Notes: generated from the letters alone by a model not told the origin. 6,339 nucleotides of DNA from CBIFWW01 sp966186435 (GCA_966186435.1 CBIFWW010000175.1:1-6339); one strand, 5' to 3'; counted from the stretch's first letter, positions 1 through 6,299 are shown. A program made the numbers and translations.

Positions 1-97
1 ATTAGATCCTGTTTTTTTCAATTGATATCATAGCAATTAAATTAATATTAACATTTATTTAACTACTAAATTTTATAATCTTAGCCATGCGTAAATA

Positions 98-113
98 TGT
101 GAACTCGGTCAAT
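98..113. promoter_or_regulatory. possible CRP-like site upstream of the porin
   Basis: TGTGA, six bases, then TCAAT matches the CRP consensus TGTGA-N6-TCACA at 8 of 10 positions and is flanked by A/T-rich bases. It lies roughly 125 bases upstream of the likely porin transcription start, which would be a distal position for an activator. A single imperfect match in AT-rich DNA can arise by chance, so this is only a candidate. Confidence 0.25.
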
Positions 114-126
114 ATTAGCTAAAAAC

Positions 127-222
127 TTTACATTGAACAGATGAATGATATTGGTACCATTCATTCACCAGGCTCCTGTAACAAACTATTACCAGGGACA
201 AAGGTCTGGCATGACATCTAAT
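127..222 (+). promoter_or_regulatory. putative porin promoter with OmpR-like half sites
   Basis: TTTACATTGAACAG starting at 127 and TGTAACAAAC starting at 178 resemble the TTTACATTTTGAAACAT / TGTAACA half sites bound by phosphorylated OmpR upstream of E. coli ompC and ompF. TCTAAT at 217-222 matches the sigma-70 -10 hexamer at 5 of 6 positions and has no good -35 partner, as expected for an activator-dependent promoter. A start near 229 would give a leader of about 76 bases, similar to E. coli ompC, and would place the OmpR-like elements at about -100 to -45. A 7-bp inverted repeat (141-147 with 158-164) lies between them. The match is by eye; no transcription start is shown by the sequence. 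Confidence 0.4.
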
Positions 223-259
223 GAAAAATACGTCCCGCATATTAACGCAGGGATACTTT

Positions 260-282
260 GCAGGGCGGCAAAAACGCCCTGC
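260..282 (+). promoter_or_regulatory. stem-loop in the porin mRNA leader
   Basis: GCAGGGCG (260-267) pairs perfectly with CGCCCTGC (275-282) around the 7-base loop GCAAAAA. There is no T-run after it, so it is not an ordinary intrinsic terminator. It sits 10 bases upstream of the weak SD-like GGA at 293-295 and would be in the 5' untranslated region. It may protect the mRNA 5' end or influence translation or small-RNA pairing; the role is inference. Confidence 0.6.
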
Positions 283-305
283 CTTAAATGACGGAATTAA
301 AGCAG

Positions 306-1397
306 ATGAAATTGACTAAAGTAGCCGTGGTTGTTTCCTCCTTACTGGTGGCTGCAAACGCAGCTAACGCAGCTAACGCAGCAGAAGTTTTCAATAAAGA
401 CGGTAACAAACTGGACCTGTACGGCAAAGTAACCGGCCTGCACTACTTCTCTGATGACGCTGGTAATGACGGCGACAAAACTTACGTGCGTCTGGGTTTC
501 AAAGGCGAAACTCAGATCAATGATATGCTGACCGGTTACGGCCAGTGGGAATATGAATTCCGTGGTGACAACGCTGAAACCGAGCAGAAAAACGACAAAA
601 CCCGCCTGGCCTTTGCTGGTCTGAAAATGGGTGACGCTGGCTCCTTCGATTACGGCCGTAACTACGGTGTGGCTTACGACATCGGCGCATGGACCGATAT
701 GCTGCCAGAATACGGCGGTGATACCTGGACCCAGACCGACGTATTTATGACTGGCCGTACCTCTGGTGTAGCAACTTACCGTAACAGCGGTTTCTTCGGT
801 CTGGTTGATGGCCTGAACCTGGCTGCACAGTACCAGGGTAAAAACGAAGGCGACCGTGCTTTCAACAAACAGAATGGCGACGGCTACGGCTTCTCTGCTA
901 ACTATGAATTCAACGGCTTTGCAGTAGGTGGTTCTTACGCATCTGCTGACCGTACCGATGCACAGGTTGCTGCTGCGGCCAATGGCTTAAGCGCTAACGG
1001 TGACACTGCTGAAGTATGGAACGCTGGCCTGAAGTACGATGCCAACAACATCTACCTGGCTGCCACCTACGCTGAAACCCGCAACATGACTGTATTTGGT
1101 GGTACGCCAAACATTGCCAACAAAGCACAGAATGTCGAAGTAGTTGCACAGTATCAGTTCGACTTCGGTCTGCGCCCATCCATCGCTTACCTGCAATCAA
1201 AAGGTAAAGACTTGGGTAATTACGGAGACCAGGATCTGGTCAAATACCTCGAAGTGGGCACCTCTTACTACTTCAATAAAAACATGTCCACCTATGTCGA
1301 TTACAAAATCAACCTGCTGGACGACAACAGCTTTACTAATGAACAGCAAGTTGCAACCGACAACATCGTGGCTGTTGGTCTGACTTACCAGTTCTAA
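306..1397 (+). CDS. OmpC/OmpF-type general outer-membrane porin
   Basis: Trimeric 16-strand beta-barrel that lets small hydrophilic solutes through the outer membrane. I start at the ATG at 306 because MKLTK begins a normal signal peptide (25 residues, hydrophobic core, cleavage after Ala-Asn-Ala before AEVFNKDGNK). An in-frame ATG at 288 would add six residues and has no SD. Mature protein is 338 residues, usual for the family. The loop-3 signature PEYGGDT is at mature residues 109-115, and the expected constriction residues are present: acidic D106 and E110, basic K16, R37, R75 and R126. The strand block QYQFDFGLRPS (258-267) and FNKNMSTYVDY (298-308) are typical, and the last residue is the Phe used for BAM recognition. 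Loop 3 and GRTSGVATYRN look OmpF-like, while the C-terminal KYLEVG...INLLDDN part looks OmpC-like, so I do not assign a symbol. Single-gene unit with its own promoter and terminator. The signal peptide carries a threefold Asn-Ala-Ala repeat. Confidence 0.95.
   Translation: MKLTKVAVVVSSLLVAANAANAANAAEVFNKDGNKLDLYGKVTGLHYFSDDAGNDGDKTYVRLGFKGETQINDMLTGYGQWEYEFRGDNAETEQKNDKTRLAFAGLKMGDAGSFDYGRNYGVAYDIGAWTDMLPEYGGDTWTQTDVFMTGRTSGVATYRNSGFFGLVDGLNLAAQYQGKNEGDRAFNKQNGDGYGFSANYEFNGFAVGGSYASADRTDAQVAAAANGLSANGDTAEVWNAGLKYDANNIYLAATYAETRNMTVFGGTPNIANKAQNVEVVAQYQFDFGLRPSIAYLQSKGKDLGNYGDQDLVKYLEVGTSYYFNKNMSTYVDYKINLLDDNSFTNEQQVATDNIVAVGLTYQF
357..383 (+). repeat. tandem 9-bp repeat in the porin signal peptide
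   Basis: AACGCAGCT occurs twice in succession, followed by a third copy with one change (AACGCAGCA). It encodes Asn-Ala-Ala three times, just before and across the signal peptidase site. The unit is a multiple of three, so copy-number change would keep the reading frame and alter only signal peptide length. Confidence 0.9.
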
Positions 1398-1406
1398 TGC
1401 TGTCCC

Positions 1407-1442
1407 CTGCCGGGGTTTCATTCCTGTGCCCCGGCGGTTTTT
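1407..1442 (+). terminator. intrinsic terminator of the porin gene
   Basis: GCCGGGG (1409-1415) pairs with CCCCGGC (1429-1435), extended outward by a U-G and a C-G pair (1407-1408 with 1436-1437), around a 13-base loop. TTTTT follows at 1438-1442. It starts 10 bases after the porin stop codon. The GC-rich stem could also slow convergent transcription from pheP, though there is no T-run on that strand. Confidence 0.9.
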
Positions 1443-1476
1443 GCCTTATTTATGCCTGATATAAAATGATGATGTA

Positions 1477-1500
1477 GTGGTGCAACGTACCACCTTTTTT
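1477..1500 (+). terminator. second, weaker terminator-like hairpin
   Basis: GTGGT (1477-1481) pairs with ACCAC (1489-1493), with a possible inner G-U and C-G pair, and is followed by one C and TTTTTT at 1495-1500. It could back up the porin terminator. The stem is short, so its efficiency is uncertain. Confidence 0.5.
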
Positions 1501-1594
1501 GCCGCTGCCAACTACCGGGATGATGATGACCAGCCCGCCCCTGTAGAGAAAATATCTGCCATTATTCACGCCAGTGAAATCCAGCGCGGAATGA

Positions 1595-2983
1595 TTATTT
1601 AGCCCGGCCTTTGACCAGCTTAAACACCGCAAACAGGCACAGTACCCATATTGGCAGCAAGATGGCGGAAAGCCGCATATCCGGGATAATCAGCATCAAT
1701 ACCCATACCATCATCAAGAAACCGATGCACAGGTAATTGCTAGTTGGGAAGAACAGCGCCGGGAAACCAGGCACCCGGCCTTTGCGCCGCATCGCCGCTT
1801 TAAACTTCAGATGGGCCATACAGATCATCACCCAGTTAAGAAGCAGGGTCGCCACCACCAGCGCCATTAGTAGACCAAAGGCTTTTTGCGGCAGCAGGTA
1901 GTTAATCAGGATCACCAAAGACGTAATGGCACCGGACAAGATCAGAGAATTTACCGGCACACCGCGGCGGCTTACTCGGGTAAGGAATTCTGGCGCATTA
2001 CCCTGTAGGGATAAACCAAACAACATACGGCTGTTGGAATAAACACCGCTGTTGTAAACCGAGAGCGAAGCCACCAAAATCACAAAGTTCAGCGCCGATG
2101 CCACCATATTGCTATTCAGCTCATGGAAGATCATCACGAAGGGGCTGCTGTCTGATTTGACTTGCACCCATGGGTATAGCGCTAACAGCACCACCAGCGA
2201 ACCAATGTAAAAAATCAAAATGCGGTACACCACCTGATTGACCGCTTTCGGAATAGTGGTTTCTGGATCAGAGGCTTCTGCCGCAGTAATACCAATCAGT
2301 TCCAGCCCGCCGAAGGAGAACATAATAATGGCCAGCGCCATGATGAGGCCTTTCCAGCCGGTGGCAAAAAAACCATCAAAACGCCACAGATTGGAGATAC
2401 TGGCCCGGTCGCCGCCATGGCCGGTGGTCAATAACCAGATACCAAAGCCAATCATGCTGAGGATGGCCACCACTTTAATTAAGGCAAACCAAAACTCCAT
2501 CTCACCATACAGCCGTACATTTACCAGGTTGGTAAGGTTAATCACAACAAAGAACAGCGCCGCCCAGGCCCAAGTTGGGACATCGGGGAACCAATACTGC
2601 ATATAGATACCGGCGGCGGTCAGCTCCGCCATACCCACCAAAATAAACATCACCCAGTAATTCCACCCGGATAGGAACCCGGCAAAAGGCCCCCAGTATT
2701 TATAGGCGAAGTGCGCAAAGGAACCCGATACCGGCTCCTCCACGACCATTTCACCCAACTGGCGCATAATCAGGAAGGCAATAAAGCCTGCCACGGCATA
2801 GCCAAGCAGTACGGCAGGCCCGGCCATTTGAATAGCGGGGCCAATGCCGAGGAACAGCCCGGTGCCGATCGCACCGCCCAAAGCAATTAACTGAATATGC
2901 CGATTTTGAAGACCGCGCTTAAGTAACAGCGGCTGTTGACTGTCGCCGATGGGGTCTTGATTAAGAATTGACGCGTTTTTCAC
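1595..2983 (-). CDS. pheP: phenylalanine-specific permease PheP
   Basis: Inner-membrane, proton-coupled importer of phenylalanine, of the amino acid transporter branch of the APC superfamily. It is 462 residues, against about 458 in E. coli as I recall it, with the expected pattern of about 12 membrane segments. The N-terminus MKNAS and the long conserved stretch starting with HIQLIALGGAIGTGLFLG (first membrane segment, about residues 29-46), RQLGEM (74-79), EPVSGSFAHFAYKYWGPF (83-100), FSFGGLELIGITAAEA and SVYNSGVYSNSRMLFGLS match PheP rather than AroP, LysP or ProY. The start is GTG, preceded by AGAGGT (2988-2993 on the complement) with a 4-base gap. The gene stands alone, convergent with the porin, and no clear intrinsic terminator of its own is visible downstream. 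E. coli pheP is controlled by TyrR; I saw no convincing TyrR box between 2984 and 3200. Confidence 0.95.
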   Translation of the reverse strand: MKNASILNQDPIGDSQQPLLLKRGLQNRHIQLIALGGAIGTGLFLGIGPAIQMAGPAVLLGYAVAGFIAFLIMRQLGEMVVEEPVSGSFAHFAYKYWGPFAGFLSGWNYWVMFILVGMAELTAAGIYMQYWFPDVPTWAWAALFFVVINLTNLVNVRLYGEMEFWFALIKVVAILSMIGFGIWLLTTGHGGDRASISNLWRFDGFFATGWKGLIMALAIIMFSFGGLELIGITAAEASDPETTIPKAVNQVVYRILIFYIGSLVVLLALYPWVQVKSDSSPFVMIFHELNSNMVASALNFVILVASLSVYNSGVYSNSRMLFGLSLQGNAPEFLTRVSRRGVPVNSLILSGAITSLVILINYLLPQKAFGLLMALVVATLLLNWVMICMAHLKFKAAMRRKGRVPGFPALFFPTSNYLCIGFLMMVWVLMLIIPDMRLSAILLPIWVLCLFAVFKLVKGRAK

Positions 2984-3202
2984 GCTGACCTCTGTGTTTT
3001 TTCAGAAGTGGCACGTTTTAACAGGTGGCGTGGAATACCGCAACGGAGAGTAAGGGTAAAATCGTGCCTGAATGATTTAAAGGGTGGTCTATGGATGAAA
3101 AACAGGCAATATCACTGACAAAAAGAGTGTAGCAACCAAAAATAGTTACTTAACTCAACTAACCTTCAGATCAGGCTAGCCGGCCCTCCCAACGCTATTG
3201 AC

Positions 3203-3237
3203 AAAAAAAAGCCGAAGCAAAGGGGGGTTGCTTCGGC
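3203..3237 (-). terminator. strong intrinsic terminator of the YmgB-like gene
   Basis: On the minus strand GCCGAAGCAA and TTGCTTCGGC form a perfect 10-bp stem (3228-3237 with 3211-3220) around a 7-base loop CCCCCCT, followed directly by eight T (3210-3203). It begins 23 bases beyond the stop codon of the small gene at 3261, so it ends that transcript and insulates pheP from read-through. Confidence 0.95.
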
Positions 3238-3260
3238 GGTGAAGAATTTACGGGCGTAAG

Positions 3261-3476
3261 TTAATTAACCCCCGACCGTTTTAATTTCCCTGGCATTAAG
3301 AAGTGACAGATTCGCCAGTAAAGTAAAATACGATCTTCATCGGTCTCTTTTTCTGCTTCAATTTTCAGCGCGTGCATCAGCGCCTGGCGGTTATCATCGT
3401 TATCCTGGTTAAATAAATTGACGACGGCATCCCCGAGGATGCCATTAGACACCGGTTCTACATAACGCTGTTCCAA
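3261..3476 (-). CDS. small YmgB/AriR/YcgZ-like protein, biofilm or acid-resistance connector
   Basis: A soluble acidic protein of 71 residues from a TTG start. The nearest upstream codon, GTG at 3482-3480, overlaps the SD itself. AGGAGGTGA (3487-3479 on the complement) pairs with the 16S anti-SD and puts AGGAGG five bases before TTG, so TTG is the better start. The pattern of ILGDAVVNLF, then a polar turn with DDNRQAL, then a helix ending in RICHFL, resembles the two-helix YcgZ/YmgA/YmgB family of E. coli (LGEIVTEIL or LGQAVTNLM in the first helix, as I recall). These small proteins act as dimers or connectors in Rcs-linked biofilm and acid-resistance control. Length and charge fit. It is monocistronic, with a strong terminator behind it, and divergent to a c-di-GMP enzyme gene. 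The family call rests on pattern similarity from memory; a lone hypothetical protein is the alternative. Confidence 0.65.
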   Translation of the reverse strand: MEQRYVEPVSNGILGDAVVNLFNQDNDDNRQALMHALKIEAEKETDEDRILLYWRICHFLMPGKLKRSGVN

Positions 3477-3487
3477 ATTCACCTCCT
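3477..3487 (-). promoter_or_regulatory. near-perfect Shine-Dalgarno deciding a TTG start
   Basis: GAGGAGGTGAA on the minus strand contains AGGAGGTGA, a 9-base match to the 16S rRNA 3' end. The GTG formed inside it cannot be the start because the SD covers it. The in-frame TTG at 3476-3474 lies at normal spacing. A strong SD with a weak start codon is a common compensation. Confidence 0.75.
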
Positions 3488-4008
3488 CGACTTTGTTTTA
3501 TTTAAGCGTAGGACAAGCACGCGATGCTGCATGGTGAAAAGCGCGATTTAGGTTATTAACGCAATATGAACAGCTGGCCCACACTTATAAATCCCCCAAT
3601 ACAAGCCTTTGCTGGTCATCAACTCCCCTGCTCGCACCATGTCATCCATAAGTGCATGAAAATTCTAATTAAAATGAAATTTATCAATCATCTTCTGCAC
3701 CTAAACAGGCATTTTTCACAAACTCATTTAATGTAATTACGTTGCCGGTTAGCCGCCGTGCTGAAGGCCTTAGCCGCGCTGTAATGCCCATGCTGGCCGT
3801 GTAGATAATTGTTGTTTCCGGCTAACAGCATAACAACCGGCTTTAATTGCCTGATTTTACACCTTTAGCAGTGACTAATCGCCCAATTGCTAAGCTACCA
3901 AATAGGGTAGGTTGAGCTTAAACAGCAGGGGCCTACATCCAGTAATCACCTCCACTTATGATTTTAAACTTTTGACCACACAATCTTAATATATAGCGGG
4001 AGAGTTCG
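3488..4008. other. gene-free divergent intergenic region with inverted repeats
   Basis: About 520 bases hold no convincing gene on either strand. The AT-rich parts must carry the promoters of the minus-strand YmgB-like gene and of the plus-strand MHYT-GGDEF-EAL gene, but I see no clear -35/-10 pair. The 3741-3842 patch is richer in GC and has several inverted repeats: GCCGGTT (3744-3750) with AACCGGC (3835-3841), GTTAGCCG (3748-3755) with CGGCTAAC (3819-3826), and GTTGTT (3811-3816) with AACAAC (3832-3837). These alternatives overlap and could not all form at once. The SD of the plus-strand gene is GGGAG at 3998-4002, six bases before its ATG. Confidence 0.6.
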
Positions 4009-6090
4009 ATGCTAAATGCCACATGGGACGTTGTTTTGATTGCAGTTTCCTGGCTAGTGGCAATTCTGGCATCTTTCGTGGCCCTGGATACCGCCGGTAA
4101 AGTGGCAGTGTCTGATAAAAGAGCGGCACTTATCTGGAACGTGGTGGGTGGTACTGCCATGGGCATCGGCATTTGGTCAATGCATTTTATTGGTATGCTG
4201 GCGATGAATATGCCGATGCCGATGCGTTATGATCTGACCTATACCGCCTTATCGTTAATAGTGGCAGTGGTAACCTCTATCGTCTCCCTGCGCATTGCCG
4301 TGACAGGTAACGAACTCAACGGGCTGCGTTTATTCATCTCCACCGTTATCCTCGCCGGGGGCATCGTCAGTATGCACTACACCGGCATGGCCGCAGTGAT
4401 GATTGCCGATGGCATTATTTGGAACGGGTGGCTGGTCGCCTTGTCACTACTTATCGCCGTCGTGGCCTCCGGTGCCGCACTGTGGCTGGCATTTCATCTG
4501 CGCCAGGGGGCTAAAGGCCTGCTGTTGATGCGGCTGATCGCCTCTCTGGTGATGGGAGCCGCCATTGCCGCCATGCACTATACCGGCATGGCGGCAGCCA
4601 CTTTTTATCCCAGCCCCCATATGCACATGGGGGGCGGATTAAACCAACAAGGGCTGTCGGTATGGGTGGCGGTGGTCACCCTGGTGATCCTTGGCTCCAT
4701 GTTAGTGTTGTCGATGCTGGATGCCCAAGTCCGTGCCTATCGCCTGGCAGAAAGCCTACAACATGCCAACAATCAACTGGAGCGGATAGCGCTCTATGAT
4801 CACTTAACCGAACTGGCTAACCGTACCCAGTTTTACCGGGTGCTGGAACAGCGTATCTCCCAAGGCAGCGGCGAGTTTGTCGTGATGTATATGGACCTGG
4901 ACGGCTTTAAACTGGTAAATGATGCCTGGGGGCACCATGTAGGCGATCGTTTATTAAAATCCGTCGCCACCCGGATGCAGGCGCTGCTTTCGGAAGAAAT
5001 GACCCTGGCGCGCCTCGGCGGCGATGAGTTTGTGCTGTTGGCTCCCCAGACGAATATAAACCAAACCACTCAACTGGCCGATAAGCTGGTGAACAGCATC
5101 GACACCCCCTTCCAGCAAGAAAGCCAAATTCTGCGAGTATCTCTTAGTATTGGCATCGCCACCTATCCGCTACATGGCACCACCGCTTATACCTTAATGC
5201 TGAATGCCGATGCGGCGATGTACAGCATGAAGAAAAATGGCCGCAATGGCTGGGCTTTCTACAATCCTAATTCCCTGCCGATGAACCAGCAGCAGCCAGC
5301 ATTATTGCAGGAGTTGATCCAGGCGTTAGGCCGCCGTCAGTTCAAGCTTTATTATCAGCCGCGGGTTAGCGCTATCAGCGGAAAAATTCTCGGTTTTGAA
5401 GCCCTACTGCGCTGGCAGAACCCTAATCGTGGCATGTTAATGCCGGAAGATTTCCTACCAATGGCTGAGAAAACCGGCCTGATTGTTGAGATTGGCGAGT
5501 GGGTAATTGATGAGGCCTGCCGCCAGCTCCAGCTGTGGCGTGAGCGTGGTCATCACGCTATCACCATGTCGATTAATATTTCCACCGTGCAGTTTGAACA
5601 GCAAGGGTTACTGGGCATTGTCACCGACGCCCTGGCCCGACACCAGATTCCGCCGGGCCTGATTACCCTTGAAATTACTGAAACCGTGGCACTACGTAAT
5701 TTAGATAAAACCGCACAAATTCTTAATCAGTTCGACAAGCTGGGAATAAAAGTCTCTATAGATGATTTTGGTACTGGCTACTCAAATCTGATTTATCTGC
5801 GCCAACTCCCTGCCCGAGAACTAAAGATTGACCGGCTGTTCGTTAAAGAACTTCAGGGGAATGAGAAAAATACCCGGGTGGTAAGTGCCATTATCGAGGT
5901 GGCGCGTTCAATGAATCTGGAGGTGGTGGCTGAAGGGATTGAAACTCCTGAGCAGCAGGCCCTGCTAACCGCTTTAGGCTGCACCTCATTACAGGGCTTT
6001 TTACTCGGTTCACCGACTCCGGCCGAAAAAATGGATGAAATATTCAACGATAAATCACGAATGACTTCAGCCATTGCGTCGTCCTCCTAA
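4009..6090 (+). CDS. membrane MHYT-GGDEF-EAL diguanylate cyclase/phosphodiesterase
   Basis: A 693-residue c-di-GMP enzyme with the layout of Pseudomonas MucR and Bacillus YkoW. Residues about 8-240 form the MHYT membrane sensor of seven predicted helices, with three motif copies: MHFIGM (58-63), MHYTGM (122-127) and MHYTGM (189-194). Such domains are proposed to bind a metal, probably copper, and to sense oxygen, NO or CO. The GGDEF domain (about 258-418) has D296-x-D298, N304-D305 and an intact GGDEF at 337-341, so cyclase activity is possible. The inhibitory RxxD site, expected five residues before it, reads SEEM and is absent. The EAL domain (about 432-680) keeps E464 in EALLRW, N523, E555, D585-D586 in DDFGTGYS, K606, E642 in AEGIE and Q662, so phosphodiesterase activity is likely. 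Which activity wins cannot be read from sequence. ATG at 4009 has GGGAG at 3998-4002. A ruined permease gene follows, apparently once translationally coupled. Confidence 0.93.
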   Translation: MLNATWDVVLIAVSWLVAILASFVALDTAGKVAVSDKRAALIWNVVGGTAMGIGIWSMHFIGMLAMNMPMPMRYDLTYTALSLIVAVVTSIVSLRIAVTGNELNGLRLFISTVILAGGIVSMHYTGMAAVMIADGIIWNGWLVALSLLIAVVASGAALWLAFHLRQGAKGLLLMRLIASLVMGAAIAAMHYTGMAAATFYPSPHMHMGGGLNQQGLSVWVAVVTLVILGSMLVLSMLDAQVRAYRLAESLQHANNQLERIALYDHLTELANRTQFYRVLEQRISQGSGEFVVMYMDLDGFKLVNDAWGHHVGDRLLKSVATRMQALLSEEMTLARLGGDEFVLLAPQTNINQTTQLADKLVNSIDTPFQQESQILRVSLSIGIATYPLHGTTAYTLMLNADAAMYSMKKNGRNGWAFYNPNSLPMNQQQPALLQELIQALGRRQFKLYYQPRVSAISGKILGFEALLRWQNPNRGMLMPEDFLPMAEKTGLIVEIGEWVIDEACRQLQLWRERGHHAITMSINISTVQFEQQGLLGIVTDALARHQIPPGLITLEITETVALRNLDKTAQILNQFDKLGIKVSIDDFGTGYSNLIYLRQLPARELKIDRLFVKELQGNEKNTRVVSAIIEVARSMNLEVVAEGIETPEQQALLTALGCTSLQGFLLGSPTPAEKMDEIFNDKSRMTSAIASSS

Positions 6091-6097
6091 GAGGAGG
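6083..6097 (+). promoter_or_regulatory. hairpin pairing the gene end with the downstream SD
   Basis: CCTCCT (6083-6088) pairs perfectly with AGGAGG (6092-6097) around AAG. The left arm encodes the last two serines and the first base of the TAA stop; the right arm is a full-strength SD. In RNA the SD would be hidden until a ribosome finishing the c-di-GMP gene melts the stem, a classical arrangement for translational coupling. The loop is only three bases. The function is inference. Confidence 0.6.
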
Positions 6098-6104
6098 TAA
6101 CGCC

Positions 6105-6279
6105 CTGAGCAAAATCATTTATTTTTGGATCTGGCTTGAAATCCGCTCTAAAGAACAACCCCTGTGGAGCTTTGCCCTGTACGGCACCGCAGTGGGAGCA
6201 GGAACCCTGTTCCTTCCTATACAGCTCGGGGCCGCTGGCGGTAGGTGTGCTCTGCGTCTCAGTTATGTTGTTTCAGTAA
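6105..6279 (+). pseudogene. remnant of an HAAAP-family amino-acid permease (YqeG/YhaO-like)
   Basis: After AGGAGG (6092-6097) and a 7-base gap comes CTG at 6105 instead of a usual start codon. In that frame, LWSFALYGTAVGAGTLFLP followed by IQLGAAG (6162-6239) is the first membrane segment of the serine/threonine/tryptophan/tyrosine permease family (SdaC, TdcC, Mtr, TyrP), closest in my memory to E. coli YqeG. The family is normally over 400 residues. Beyond 6239 this frame turns non-hydrophobic and stops at 6336-6338. The +1 frame instead gives the membrane-like PLAVGVLCVSVMLFQ and stops at 6277-6279. An internal deletion joining the first and last membrane segments out of frame would explain this, but a frameshift plus a stop would too. 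Both points, and the CTG, indicate a dead gene; transport function is not expected. It lies 14 bases after the c-di-GMP gene stop. Confidence 0.75.
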
Positions 6280-6299
6280 CTGAACCTGCTGAAATTGAC

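Noticed and set aside
74..79. TATAAT as the main porin -10
   Set aside because: The best -35 (TTAACA, 48-53) is 20 bases away, and the start would give a leader of about 220 bases with the OmpR-like sites downstream of it. An accessory promoter is not excluded.
1..305. A micF-like divergent small RNA upstream of the porin
   Set aside because: In E. coli micF is divergent from ompC, but I found no hairpin plus T-run on the minus strand and no recognisable MicF sequence here.
1450..1632. 60-codon ORF on the minus strand downstream of pheP
   Set aside because: It overlaps the end of pheP in another frame, has no SD and no recognisable family, and runs through intergenic DNA.
2238..2606. 122-codon ORF on the plus strand
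   Set aside because: It lies entirely inside pheP on the opposite strand; pheP is well supported by family similarity, so this is a shadow.
3091..3132. 13-codon ORF on the plus strand (MDEKQAISLTKRV) with AAAGGG upstream, between pheP and the small gene
   Set aside because: It is antisense to the pheP leader, has no Phe codons that would suggest attenuation, and no terminator or promoter. Such short ORFs occur by chance.
3972..3995. TTGACC with TAATAT/TATATA as a promoter for the gene at 4009
   Set aside because: The spacing is 9-14 bases, too short for sigma-70, and the start would fall at the SD. The real promoter is probably further upstream.
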